Source of the DNA: Chloroflexota bacterium
Lineage (GTDB): Bacteria; Chloroflexota; Dehalococcoidia; SM23-28-2; RBG-16-64-32
Direction: 5' to 3'
NCBI GenBank assembly: GCA_022574655.1
Contig: JACZRQ010000004.1
Span: 1 to 55,566, forward strand
Length of the DNA stretch: 55,566 nucleotides
In this document: piece by piece, positions 16,876 through 25,774 of the stretch
Numbering within the stretch: the stretch's first letter is position 1
Layout: every line of letters starts with the position of its first letter
Notes under the pieces: generated by a model
The model's database searches: none
Told to the model about the DNA's origin: nothing
What the model saw: only the letters and a program-made list of their open reading frames with translations
Translations under genes and position numbers: made by a program

Positions 16876-17067
16876 ATGATGAATTACTGGTTCAAGGAGT
16901 GCCCGCGTTGCCACGGCGACCTCCGGGAAGAGAGCGATATACATGGCTCCTACATCGCCTGCATGCAGTGCGGCTACACCCTTAAGGGACACGAAGAACG
17001 AATGCTCTCCAGGAGCGGCAGGCTTGGGTCGAACCTCGAAGGCGAAGACAAAGTACCCGCCCAGTAA
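16876..17067 (+). CDS. Small zinc-ribbon protein
   Basis: 63 residues with two Cys pairs (ECPRCHGDL and ACMQCGYTL) separated by ~18 residues, a classic zinc ribbon, then a charged tail. GGGGGA precedes two consecutive ATG codons, the first at 16876. A second protein of the same type, with matching CxxCxGDL and CxQCG pairs, lies at 38297 behind a c-di-AMP riboswitch. The function is unknown. Such small ribbons bind nucleic acid or protein partners. Confidence 0.7.
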   Translation: MMNYWFKECPRCHGDLREESDIHGSYIACMQCGYTLKGHEERMLSRSGRLGSNLEGEDKVPAQ

Positions 17068-17258
17068 CCGACCCGAGCAAACGAAAGGGCCGCATTCCTA
17101 CGCGGCCGTCGGCGTATATGGATTGCTTGCCTGTAGTCCTCGAGCCTTTAGCCCTTCCTTCGGCCAGGAACGCAGCCGCCTCCGATCCGCGCTCGGTCGT
17201 GTATCTGTGGATAAATGTCTATCGCCAGACTCCACCCCACAGTAACTTTTCTACAACG

Positions 17259-17278
17259 CCCGCCGTTGTAACGGCGGG
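17259..17278 (+). terminator. GC-rich hairpin before the TreT-like gene
   Basis: CCCGCCGTT (17259-17267) pairs perfectly with AACGGCGGG (17270-17278). No U-tract follows, so it may be a weak terminator for upstream genes, a pause site or an operator; it lies ~30 bases before the next start. The rest of the 242-base gap shows one further hairpin (GGCCGC/GCGGCC, 17088-17107), also without a U-tract. Confidence 0.35.
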
Positions 17279-17309
17279 TGATTGAAATTTATCATCTGTC
17301 ACAGACGCT

Positions 17310-18746
17310 ATGACGAAACTGCAGGAAGTAGACATCGGCACCCAGCCGCTCGAGCGGTTCCGCGAGTTTATCGACCCGGAAAGGCTTGACGGCGCCATCG
17401 CCACGGCCGCTAGGCTGCGTGACGCGCTCAAGGGCCGCGTTGTCTGGCACGTCAACTCCACAGCTGTCGGCGGCGGCGTCGCAGAGATGCTCCACGTGCT
17501 GCTCCCCTACGTCCGTGGCTGTGGGATCGATGCCCGCTGGCTAGTGCTTGAGGGCGCGGAAGACTTCTTCGTCGTGACCAAACGCCTGCATCACGCGCTC
17601 CATGGCTCCGTTGGAGACGGATCGTCGCTGGGTGAGGACGCTCGCAAGATCTACGAACGAGTCGTCGCCGAGAACGCAGAGGATCTGGTCGCTAGGGTTC
17701 GGCCTGGCGATGTCATCATCTTGCACGATCCGCAAACAGCCGGTCTCGTGCCGCACATGGTCGACCGGGGTGTCATCACCTTCTGGCGTTGCCACGTCGG
17801 AGCCGACACACGCGACGAGCAGACGGATCTGGCCTGGGATCTGATCGGACGATATCTGGATCGAGCCGTCGCCAACATATTCACGCGTAACCAGTACATT
17901 CCAGACTGCTGCGATCACGGCCGTTCAGTCATCATTCCTCCCTCTATTGATCCCTTTGCGCCGAAGAACCAGCCGTTGGACGATAACGTCGTCCGATCGA
18001 TACTGGCGGCGACGGGAATCATCGCGGATCCGCCCGGCGACGCCGAGCCCAGCTTCCGACGCGAGGATGGTTCGCCCGGTCGTGTCGAGCGCCAGTCTGT
18101 GGTTGATCGCCACGGCGCGCCTCCGTCCTGGGATAATAGGCTCGTCGTTCAAGTCTCGCGTTGGGATCCGCTGAAGGACCCTGTCGGCGTCGTTCGCGGC
18201 TTCGCGGAGTACCTGAAATCGAACGCGTCAGATGTTGACACGCACCTCGTACTCGCCGGGCCGGACGTTAAAGCAATTCCCGACGATATCGAGCAGGCTC
18301 AGGTCTACCACGACACCAGCGCCGCTGTGAAAGAGCTTCCAGACGGAATCCGCCGGCGCATCCACCTCGCCTGCCTGCCGATGGAAGACCTCCAGGAGAA
18401 CGCCGCGATCGTCAACGCACTACAGACGCACGCTAGCGTCGTCGTTCAGAAGAGCCTCAGAGAAGGCTTCGGCCTCACAGTCACCGAAGCGATGTGGAAG
18501 TCCCGGCCCGTGCTCGCGTCGGCCGTCGGTGGCATCCTCGATCAGATCGAAGACCGAGTGGACGGACTGCTGATTAAGGATGCGACGAACCCGGTGGAGT
18601 TCGCTTCCCTTCTCGCGATTCTTCTCCAGGACGAAGATCGTGCCGCCAAGATGGGTGCCGCCGCGCGTAAACGTGTGAGCGAGAATTATCTCGGCATCCA
18701 CAGCCTGTTCGCTTACGCCGCTCTCATCGAACGCTTCGGCGAATAA
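17310..18746 (+). CDS. treT: Trehalose synthase/glycosyltransferase (TreT-like)
   Basis: A 478-residue GT4-type glycosyltransferase. WHVNSTAVGGGVAEMLHVLLPY near residue 45 is the hallmark N-terminal segment of glycosyltransferring trehalose synthases. WRCHVGADTRD follows, then VIIPPSIDPFAPKN, the second domain start LVVQVSRWDPLKDPVGV, and the nucleotide-sugar region QKSLREGFGLTVTEAMWKSRPVLASAVGGI with the E-x7-E pattern. TreT makes trehalose from NDP-glucose and glucose, reversibly, as an osmolyte or carbon store. No other trehalose gene is adjacent. A gap-filling segment of ~30 residues around residue 245 is longer than I recall for the family. It starts close after a hairpin and shows no strong ribosome site. 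Confidence 0.85.
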   Translation: MTKLQEVDIGTQPLERFREFIDPERLDGAIATAARLRDALKGRVVWHVNSTAVGGGVAEMLHVLLPYVRGCGIDARWLVLEGAEDFFVVTKRLHHALHGSVGDGSSLGEDARKIYERVVAENAEDLVARVRPGDVIILHDPQTAGLVPHMVDRGVITFWRCHVGADTRDEQTDLAWDLIGRYLDRAVANIFTRNQYIPDCCDHGRSVIIPPSIDPFAPKNQPLDDNVVRSILAATGIIADPPGDAEPSFRREDGSPGRVERQSVVDRHGAPPSWDNRLVVQVSRWDPLKDPVGVVRGFAEYLKSNASDVDTHLVLAGPDVKAIPDDIEQAQVYHDTSAAVKELPDGIRRRIHLACLPMEDLQENAAIVNALQTHASVVVQKSLREGFGLTVTEAMWKSRPVLASAVGGILDQIEDRVDGLLIKDATNPVEFASLLAILLQDEDRAAKMGAAARKRVSENYLGIHSLFAYAALIERFGE

Positions 18747-18761
18747 GCGTCCCCCCTCCCG

Positions 18762-20078
18762 TCAATGCGGCGGTGGATCAGCCGCCGCCTCTAGCTCCTC
18801 CATCGGGTGCGGAAGTCGCGACGCCATATAGAACAGTACAAAGGAACCGGCCAACGCCGCTCCCAGCATCATCAGAACCAGGTCGTAGGAGTCCGTTGTG
18901 TCGAAGATCACGCCAGCCGCCAGCGGGCTGACGATGATGCCCACCGTTTCGATTACCCCCAGCAACCCCAGGATCGTCGCGAAGTGAGATAGCCCGAACG
19001 CCCTTGTCAGCAACAACGGCTCGAGCAGCGGCCCGCCTCCACTGCCCACCACCCACACCACCACGAAGATTGAGATACCGGCCGCACTCGTATCGATCGA
19101 CAAGACCAGCATCCCGGTCACCAAAAAGGCTAGGAGCCACATCGCCGCTATCTCGACGCGCCTGAATCGATGAACTATGAACCCGAATGCCAACCTGGAA
19201 AAGATGCCGCCACCCGCTGTAAGTGCGACGATCTGCGCCGCCGTGCTCCGCGACACCCCGACCGATTCGTAGAACGGTACCTGGTGGACGATCCAGCCGA
19301 ACACGCCGAACAGGAACAACGTCATCGCCGCCGCGATGAACCAGAACAACGGCGTGCGCATCGCCTCTCGTGATGTCATGCCGCGTAGCATTCGCGGCTT
19401 CTCGCGGTCTTCTTGCGTCTGCGGCTCGCCGTCTACGAACTCGCCGACATCTTCGGGGTCGTCCCTGACCAGAAACAGCGAAAACGGGACGAAGAACCCC
19501 ACCGTAACGACCGCTGAAAAGATGAACGATCCCTCCCAGCCGAACTCCGATATCACCGCCTCCACAGCCACCGCGACGAACGCGCCCATCGAAAACCCAG
19601 CTCCCAGAATGCCCAGCGCCACTCCTCGCTTCTGCGCGAACCAGCGCGAGATCAACGCCATGAACGGGATGAAGAACATCATCTGCCTGAAGACGGCGTT
19701 TATCGAAAGGAAAAGGAACCACTGCCACAGCGAACTCGTCAGCGCCAGCAGGGCGTACGTCGCCGCCGTCATAATCGCCCCTACCAGGATCACTTCCCGC
19801 GGCCCCCGGATATCTATCCATCGTCCCACCAGCGGCCCCGCGATCCCTGCCGCCGCCAGCGATATCGAGAAGCCCGCCGACACCTCGGCTCGCGACCAGC
19901 CGAACTCCTTCTCCAGCGGGTCTACGTACAGCCCAAACGACCAGATCGAGACGCCCGCGCCAATGGCCGTTGCCGCCATGGATCCGGCAAGCACGATCCA
20001 GCCGTAGTAGATGCGCCCTTTGGCGAGCCTGGCAAGGGTCATTCTCCGCACGCTCTCATCGCGTCTTGTATCATCCAC
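18762..20078 (-). CDS. MFS transporter (OFA/monocarboxylate-type)
   Basis: A 438-residue carrier with 12 predicted membrane segments. The first is preceded by RLAKGRIYYGWIVLAGSM, the YYGW signature of oxalate/formate-type and monocarboxylate MFS families. A central loop (FVDGEPQTQEDREKPRMLRG) divides the two halves, as usual. LVGRWIDIRGPREVILVG resembles motif A after helix 2. The likely substrate is a small organic acid. The assigned start is GTG at 20078; an ATG at 20042 would leave the first helix intact and is equally possible. It converges with the TreT-like gene and diverges from an LLM oxidoreductase over only ~36 bases, so the two promoters overlap. Confidence 0.85.
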   Translation of the reverse strand: MDDTRRDESVRRMTLARLAKGRIYYGWIVLAGSMAATAIGAGVSIWSFGLYVDPLEKEFGWSRAEVSAGFSISLAAAGIAGPLVGRWIDIRGPREVILVGAIMTAATYALLALTSSLWQWFLFLSINAVFRQMMFFIPFMALISRWFAQKRGVALGILGAGFSMGAFVAVAVEAVISEFGWEGSFIFSAVVTVGFFVPFSLFLVRDDPEDVGEFVDGEPQTQEDREKPRMLRGMTSREAMRTPLFWFIAAAMTLFLFGVFGWIVHQVPFYESVGVSRSTAAQIVALTAGGGIFSRLAFGFIVHRFRRVEIAAMWLLAFLVTGMLVLSIDTSAAGISIFVVVWVVGSGGGPLLEPLLLTRAFGLSHFATILGLLGVIETVGIIVSPLAAGVIFDTTDSYDLVLMMLGAALAGSFVLFYMASRLPHPMEELEAAADPPPH

Positions 20079-20114
20079 TTACTGCAAAGTCAGCGCTACA
20101 GAAGGAGACCTCCC

Positions 20115-20969
20115 TTGAAGTACGGCGTCAACATGTTCCCCACCGACTACTCCATCGATCCTGTTAGCCTCGGCAAGGCTGTCGAAGAGCGAGGCTTCGA
20201 CTCCCTCTTCTTCCCCGAGCACACCCACATTCCCGCCAGCAGGCGCACCCCGTGGCCCGGCGGCGCCGAACTGCCGAAGGATTACTCCCATACCTACGAC
20301 CCGTTCGTCGCCCTCGGCGCCGTTGCCGTGACGACCGAAAAGCTCTTGCTCGGCACCGGCATCTCCCTCGTCATGGAGCACGATCCCATCGTTCTCGCCA
20401 AAGCTGTCGCTTCGGTCGACATGCTCTCCAACGGCCGCTTCATCTTCGGCGTCGGCGGCGGCTGGAACGAAGAAGAGATGGAGAACCACGGCACCGATCC
20501 CAAGCGGCGCTTCAAGGTCCTGCGCGAACGGATCGAGGCGATGAAGGAGATCTGGACCAAGGACGAGGCCGAGTACCACGGTGAGTTCGTCGACTTCGAT
20601 CCCATCTGGTCGTGGCCGAAGCCCGTCCAAAAGCCTCACCCGCCCATCTACGTCGGCGGCGATGGCAAGCACACCTTCAAGCGCGTCATCAGCTACGGCG
20701 ACGTCTGGATGCCGATCCCCGGCCGGGGCGAGACCTCCCTCGGCGACCGCATAATCGAGCTGAACCAGCTCGCCACTGACGCCGGCCGTGGCCCCATCCC
20801 CGTCACCGCTTACGGCGCCATACCAAAGCCCGAGATCGTCAACCACTACGCAGAGATCGGCGTCGAACGCTGCGTCTTCTTCCTCCCTGCAGTGCCGGCT
20901 GAAGAGGCGATCCCGCTGCTCGACCGCTACGTCGGAATTCGGGAAGAGGTCGCCAAGGCCGGCGTCTAG
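20115..20969 (+). CDS. LLM-class F420-dependent oxidoreductase
   Basis: A 284-residue TIM-barrel flavin-dependent/F420 enzyme of the luciferase-like family. Marks: FFPEHTHIPASRRTPWPGG near the N-terminus, GTGISLVMEHDPIVLAKAVASVD, LSNGRFIFGVGGGWNEEEMENHG and PIYVGGDGKHTFKRV. These match the subfamily often called TIGR03619 (recalled, not searched). TTG is the start: AGGAG lies eight bases upstream and no ATG fits. It uses reduced F420 or FMN to reduce or oxygenate an organic substrate that is unknown. It is followed by an enoyl-CoA hydratase after one base and then an FMN reductase, which suggests one degradation unit. Confidence 0.85.
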   Translation: MKYGVNMFPTDYSIDPVSLGKAVEERGFDSLFFPEHTHIPASRRTPWPGGAELPKDYSHTYDPFVALGAVAVTTEKLLLGTGISLVMEHDPIVLAKAVASVDMLSNGRFIFGVGGGWNEEEMENHGTDPKRRFKVLRERIEAMKEIWTKDEAEYHGEFVDFDPIWSWPKPVQKPHPPIYVGGDGKHTFKRVISYGDVWMPIPGRGETSLGDRIIELNQLATDAGRGPIPVTAYGAIPKPEIVNHYAEIGVERCVFFLPAVPAEEAIPLLDRYVGIREEVAKAGV

Positions 20970-20970
20970 C

Positions 20971-21774
20971 ATGACCGACTACCGGTACATCGACACCCGC
21001 CGCGAGGGCGCGACCCTCGCCGCTACCCTGAACAACCCGCCCAAAAACTTCCTCAACGCGCCGATGGTCGCCGAGCTGACGTCGCTCGTCGCCTCGATCG
21101 CCGATGACCCCGAAGTGCGCGCCCTCGTCTTCACCGGCGGCGTCGATGGCATCTTTATCACCCACTACGACGTCGGCGAACTGTCGACACTCGCCGGGCG
21201 CATCAAGGACACCTCCGCCGCCGGGCCGCCCGCCGAGCTACACGGGATGAACAAGCTGTCGCTGGCGCTGCAGGACCTTCCCCAGCCGGTAATCGCCGCC
21301 ATCAACGGAACGGCGATGGGTGGCGGCTGCGAACTCGCGCTCGCCTGCGACTTCCGCTTCATGGCCAAAGGTCCGTACGTCATTGGTCTTCCGGAGGTTC
21401 GTGTTGGCATTCTCCCCGGCGCCGGTGGCACGCAGCGTATGACCCGCCTCCTCGGCACCGCGAAGGCGATGGAGTTGATGCTCCTCGGCAACACGCTCGA
21501 CCCGGACTCCGCCGAACGCGTCGGCCTCATCCACCGTGCCATCGAGCCCGATCAGCTCATGCCGGAAGCGTTAGCGCTCGCCGCCGAGATTGCGCAACGC
21601 CCGCCGACCAGCATCGCCATGATCAAGCAGTGCATCCTCAAGGGCAGCGAGATGCCCCTCGTCGACGCACTCCACTTCGAGCAGGCCGCCTTCTGGAAGA
21701 CGATGCGCTCAGACGACGCCCGCGATCTCATGAAGCGCTACCTTCAGAGCGACGATCGGCTCGACGAACAGTAG
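20971..21774 (+). CDS. Enoyl-CoA hydratase/isomerase family protein
   Basis: A 267-residue crotonase. The CoA/oxyanion segment is AAINGTAMGGGCELALACDFR and the second catalytic region is GLPEVRVGILPGAGGTQRMTRLLG. Both glutamates that activate water in true hydratases are present (GGCELAL and LPEVRVG), so a hydratase is more likely than an isomerase or dehalogenase. It has the expected length. It begins one base after the LLM gene and its stop shares a base with the next GTG start, so the three genes are co-translated. The likely role is a beta-oxidation-like step in breakdown of a side chain or ring product. Confidence 0.88.
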   Translation: MTDYRYIDTRREGATLAATLNNPPKNFLNAPMVAELTSLVASIADDPEVRALVFTGGVDGIFITHYDVGELSTLAGRIKDTSAAGPPAELHGMNKLSLALQDLPQPVIAAINGTAMGGGCELALACDFRFMAKGPYVIGLPEVRVGILPGAGGTQRMTRLLGTAKAMELMLLGNTLDPDSAERVGLIHRAIEPDQLMPEALALAAEIAQRPPTSIAMIKQCILKGSEMPLVDALHFEQAAFWKTMRSDDARDLMKRYLQSDDRLDEQ

Positions 21775-22334
21775 TGGCCAGCCCCTTCCGTATCCTCGCT
21801 ATATCCGGCAGCCTCCGCAGAGCCTCGTTTAACCGCGGCCTCGTTCGCGCCGCCCGGGAAAGCACGCCCGAGGGCGTCGCCATCGAAACGGCGGAGGTCG
21901 CCGCTCTCCCTCACTACGACGCGGATGTCGAAGAGGCCGGCGATCCGGACGCCGTTACTGAACTCAAGGAACGCATCCGCGCCGCCGACGCGCTGCTCAT
22001 CGCCACCCCCGAGTACAACAGCTCCCTCCCCGGCGCTCTCAAGAACGCCATCGACTGGGCCTCACGCCCCTACGGCGCATCAGTTCTCGCGGGTAAGCCC
22101 GCCGCTGTCATGGGCGCCTCGGCCGGGGGCGGCGGTACGGCTCGCGCCCAGCCCACGCTGAAGCGCGTGCTGACGGCAGCGGGCTGCTGTGTACTCATGG
22201 AGCCGGAGGTCCTCGTCGGTGGCGCGCACTCTCGCTTCGATACCGACGGCAACCTCGAAGACGACGCAGTCCGCGACGAGATCCGCGCTCTGATCGCTGC
22301 ACTGGTCGAATTCGCACGTCAGCCCAGCGACTGA
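21774..22334 (+). CDS. NAD(P)H-dependent FMN reductase
   Basis: 186 residues, flavodoxin-like fold. ILAISGSLRRASFNRGLVRAA is the FMN phosphate loop, ATPEYNSSLPGALKNAIDWAS the family's central signature, and GASAGGGGTARAQP the ring-binding loop. The family reduces FMN, quinones, chromate or azo dyes. Next to an LLM enzyme it may supply reduced flavin. GTG at 21774 shares its first base with the preceding stop (TAGTG). Confidence 0.85.
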   Translation: MASPFRILAISGSLRRASFNRGLVRAARESTPEGVAIETAEVAALPHYDADVEEAGDPDAVTELKERIRAADALLIATPEYNSSLPGALKNAIDWASRPYGASVLAGKPAAVMGASAGGGGTARAQPTLKRVLTAAGCCVLMEPEVLVGGAHSRFDTDGNLEDDAVRDEIRALIAALVEFARQPSD

Positions 22335-22597
22335 CGAGTCTTCAGCTACACTCGCGATTCGAGTCGGTGTTCACCCAAGTGTCGTTAGCAAGGGCTAGGC
22401 ATCGATGACCGGATCAAGGCCCAGAGTCACCTTACCTATGTACTCGAACGCTTCGTTCGGGGAAAACGGCTGCATAAACGGACCGGCCCGCACATCGCGG
22501 TATATATCAACCTTCTCACTCTCTCACCCGACGAACGGCTCGTCCTGTCCGGGCGCGTCGCCGGTCGGGACGGGCGCGCTCGCGATTGCTCGCGGGG

Positions 22598-23489
22598 TCA
22601 GCAGGTGTGCTCTCGAATGAACGCACCGATGCGGTCGACGGCCTCTTGGCCTTCGGGCAGGGTCGCGGCAAAAAAATTGCCAAACGTGGATCATGTCGTC
22701 CCAGGGTTCCAACGTGACATCCACACCCGCCGACTCGGCACGCTCGGCGAGACGCGTGGCATCGTCAAGGAGCGTCTCGGCGGTGCCGACCTGGATGAGA
22801 AGCGGTGGCAGTCCGCTGAGGTCTCCGTAGAGTGGCGCTGCCAGGGGTGTGCGAGGGTCTGCGCCGTCAAGGTAGGCCTCCGCCATCTGGAGAAGACCCC
22901 GTCGCTCCACTGTGGGGTCTATGTCCGCCTTCGTCGTCATCGACTCCCCGAGTCCTTCGAGGTCGACCCAGGGCGAAAGGCAAACAGCCGCTGCCGGCAA
23001 CGGATCGCCGGCGTCTCGCAGCGCCAGAAGCGTCGCCACAGTCAGGCCACCGCCGGCAGAATCGCCAGCGATAACGATGCGGGACGCGTCAACGCCAGTG
23101 GAGAGCAGCCAGCGGTAGGCGGCAGTCGAGTCCTCGACGGCGGCTGGAAATGGATGCTCTGGCGTCAGACGGTAGTCGATAGCCAGGGCGCGTACGCCCG
23201 CCGCCCGAGACAGCCGAGAGATCATCTCACGGTGGGTGCTGACGGAGCCGATCACGTAGCCGCCGCCGTGGAGATAGTAGATCACGCGGTCGTTCGCCGC
23301 TTCGGGGGTAGTGATCCACTCTGCGGAGACGCCGCCTGCGTCTACCGGTTCGCACTTCACGTCCTCGGCAGGTGGGAACTGCGACGCGATGTCGTTCATG
23401 GCGGCGCGTTGCTCTTCGATGCTCATGTCGGCAAACTTGGGACCCGACCTCAGCTCTTGGATGATTTCAGCGAGTTGCTGGCTAGCCAT
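22598..23489 (-). CDS. HSL-family alpha/beta hydrolase, frameshifted at 3' end
   Basis: An esterase/acetyl-hydrolase of the hormone-sensitive-lipase family. Oxyanion motif YYLHGGGYVIGS, nucleophile GDSAGGGL, acid region VGTAETLLDDA, and His in DDMIHVWQFF. After that His a run of seven A (plus strand, 22670-22676) shifts the frame. As written, the protein continues 45 odd residues to 22524. Removing one base restores ATLPEGQEAVDRIGAFIREH and a stop at 22598, exactly the family's normal end. All catalytic residues precede the shift. A strong AAAGGAGG ribosome site precedes ATG. It could be a sequencing error, phase variation or a real mutation. It is the last gene of the minus-strand cyclase/SDR cluster. 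Confidence 0.8.
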
Positions 23490-23549
23490 GGTAAGTCCTC
23501 CTTTCCGCCGTAGATTCGGTGGCAGTGTACTCCGGCGCGCTGAAGCTTT

Positions 23550-24863
23550 CTACTCCCGCCACCTCACCGCGTACAACCGCTGTGTCGCCGCGATCCCCTT
23601 CAGCTCGTGCTCGCCTCGATCCTCGAACGACACCCCCGCCGACGTTCTCGCTAGACCCTTCACCGTGTCCGACACCAGGATCTCGCCCGGCGCAGAGGCG
23701 CTCGCTACCCTCGCTGCCAACTGCACCGCGCCTCCGTGGACGTTGTTGCCCTCTCGCACCACGTCACCGGCGTGGATGCCGAGGTGCAGATGCAGACCTG
23801 CGTCTTCGCCGATAGAGCGGCATCGAATCGCGCAGCCGATGGCCCGACTCGCCGAGCCGAACACAGCCATCACGCCGTCACCCAGCACCTTGCCCTCGAC
23901 TGGCGTACCGCCAACATCTGTGATCGCCGACCGCAGCGATGCGTCAAGCTCGCGCTCTTTCTCGCGGTACGCCACGTCGCCAAGCTTCGTCGTGAGGGCC
24001 GTCGAGTCGGCGATGTCGGTGAAGAGGATCACCGCCATGCCAGAGGGCAGGTCAGCACGGGCGTCGCTCTCGTCGTCTTCGCTCAGGAACTCGTCAATCG
24101 CGGCGTGTCCTGCTTCGCTGATGTACACAGGCCGCCGGTCTTGCAGGTCTACGAGCCGTACGTCGGAGATATCGGCCCACCTTCCTTCACTGGCAGCGAC
24201 GTTGAACTGGTCGCGCAGCACGAGGGTTGGTGCGCGAATCTTCGCGAGCCAAGGGCTCCAATCGATCTTGGCATGCGCCGCCAGCGTGAGCGCAGCGTCC
24301 CGCTGTCCGACCGCACTCTGAATAAAGCCCGCCCACTCCCCCGCCTGCTCAGTCGACCAGCCAAGCCTCTCGTGCGCGAACGTCTTCGTGAATAGCTCCC
24401 AGTCGTTCTCGATCAGGCCGCGCACGGCCAGCCCTCGGGCACTCGCATACACACGCTCGCCTATGACGTAGGGGCTGCAGACGACCAGCCGCCGCACCTC
24501 TCTGGGGTGCTCGGCCGCAACGCGCAACATCACCGGTCCGAGACCGTAGAACCCCAGCAAGTCGACCTGAGGGTACCCAAGACGCTCGATGACCGCCTCC
24601 ACGTCGCTGGCAATTTCGTGCTCCGACAGCCGCTCGATGTTTCGGTCTGAGAGGCCTTCGTTGCGGGTGTCGTAGCGGATGAGCATCCGCCTCGATGCGA
24701 GGTGCTTGTACCACCGGGCCAGCTCCGGAACGCGCAATTCTAACGAGATATGGCCCCAGCCCAAAGGCGGGCTCATGATCAGCGGCGGCTCGCCGTCGCC
24801 CATCGTCCAGAAAGCGATGCTCACCCCGTCTTTGGTCTTCGCGTACTGAATGCGCGGCTCCAT
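23550..24863 (-). CDS. Pseudo-hydrolase/class III adenylyl cyclase fusion 1
   Basis: 437 residues. The N-terminal alpha/beta-hydrolase fold (1-265) has MLIRYDTRNEGLSDR and PQVDLLGFYGLGPVMLR, where the nucleophile elbow has Tyr instead of Ser, so it is not an esterase. The C-terminal class III cyclase domain (~270-437) has metal Asp in VILFTDIADSTALT and Asp/Lys in VEGKVLGDGVMAVF. A VQLAARVAS segment places Gln where most cyclases have the transition-state Asn. It is predicted to make cAMP (or another cyclic nucleotide) in response to a ligand bound by the dead hydrolase pocket. It is the most divergent of the four paralogues and lies at the end of the cluster after the SDR gene. Confidence 0.82.
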   Translation of the reverse strand: MEPRIQYAKTKDGVSIAFWTMGDGEPPLIMSPPLGWGHISLELRVPELARWYKHLASRRMLIRYDTRNEGLSDRNIERLSEHEIASDVEAVIERLGYPQVDLLGFYGLGPVMLRVAAEHPREVRRLVVCSPYVIGERVYASARGLAVRGLIENDWELFTKTFAHERLGWSTEQAGEWAGFIQSAVGQRDAALTLAAHAKIDWSPWLAKIRAPTLVLRDQFNVAASEGRWADISDVRLVDLQDRRPVYISEAGHAAIDEFLSEDDESDARADLPSGMAVILFTDIADSTALTTKLGDVAYREKERELDASLRSAITDVGGTPVEGKVLGDGVMAVFGSASRAIGCAIRCRSIGEDAGLHLHLGIHAGDVVREGNNVHGGAVQLAARVASASAPGEILVSDTVKGLARTSAGVSFEDRGEHELKGIAATQRLYAVRWRE

Positions 24864-24894
24864 AGCGGCCCTATCGTACAGCAGCCCGGCGGTC

Positions 24895-25740
24895 TTAGCG
24901 CAGTTGGAAGCCGGTAGGGTTGCGGCCCTCCAGGATGTTCTTCATCCGGTTCTCGATCATCGGCGTCATCTCCGGGTGCGTCAGTATGTAAAAGTGGTCG
25001 TCGCGGATCGCGTTGAAGACGTGGTCGGCGACAACGTCCGGGCTCAGTCCGCTCGCTAGCAATCCCCGCACCACCTCTCGCATCTCGGTCAGCGTTTGGT
25101 CCGGTTCCTGCGCCGGGTTCTCCAGCTGCGGCGGCCGGTTTCGCTCGGCGTCGATGATGTCGGTGGATACCCATCCCGGGCACAGCACCGAGGCGCTGAC
25201 CTTCGCGCCCGCAGTCTGCAGTTCGAGGTACAGCGATTCGCTCAACGACACGACTCCATGCTTCGTCACGCCGTAAGTATTGCCGCCGCCCGACATCAGG
25301 CCTGCCATGGACGCGGTGTTCACGATGTGGCCTTCGTCGCCCTGCTCTAACATGATCGGCACGAACACGCGCACTCCGTGTATCACCCCCCAGAGGTTCA
25401 CGCCCATCACCCACTCCCAGTCCGACAGCGTCTTCTGCCAGATCGGCCCGCCCTGATCGGTCACACCAGCGTTGTTGCACACCACGTGTACCGCTCCGAA
25501 CGCGTCAAGCGTCTCCTGGGCCAGCCTCTCGACGTCCGCGCCCTTCGACACATCCGTCACCACCGAGAGCACCGTCGCGCCCGCCTCGCGCATCTCGGCC
25601 TCAGCCCGCGCCAGCGCCCCTTCTTCGACGTCCGCCAGCACGACCTTCATCTCTTCTCCGGCGAATCGATTCGCCATGGCACGGCCGATGCCGCTTGCTG
25701 CTCCTGTCACTACCGCTACCTTGTCTTCGAACTCTTTCAT
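24895..25740 (-). CDS. Short-chain dehydrogenase/reductase
   Basis: A 281-residue classical SDR. NAD(P) motif TGAASGIGRAMA, NNAGV, catalytic Ser in NTASMAGLMSG and YGVTKHG supplying Tyr-x-x-x-Lys. An Asp in VLADVEEG after the second strand favours NAD(H). It has a longer C-terminal end (~30 residues; HPEMTPMIENRMKNILEGR) that appears in a Chloroflexota/actinobacterial subset. GGGAGAA precedes ATG. It sits between cyclase fusions 1 and 2, all on the minus strand with ~30-base gaps, so they may share a transcript. Substrate unknown. Confidence 0.88.
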   Translation of the reverse strand: MKEFEDKVAVVTGAASGIGRAMANRFAGEEMKVVLADVEEGALARAEAEMREAGATVLSVVTDVSKGADVERLAQETLDAFGAVHVVCNNAGVTDQGGPIWQKTLSDWEWVMGVNLWGVIHGVRVFVPIMLEQGDEGHIVNTASMAGLMSGGGNTYGVTKHGVVSLSESLYLELQTAGAKVSASVLCPGWVSTDIIDAERNRPPQLENPAQEPDQTLTEMREVVRGLLASGLSPDVVADHVFNAIRDDHFYILTHPEMTPMIENRMKNILEGRNPTGFQLR

Positions 25741-25774
25741 GGCGTTCTCCCGTTGGGGCCAACCATCTGGTCAG

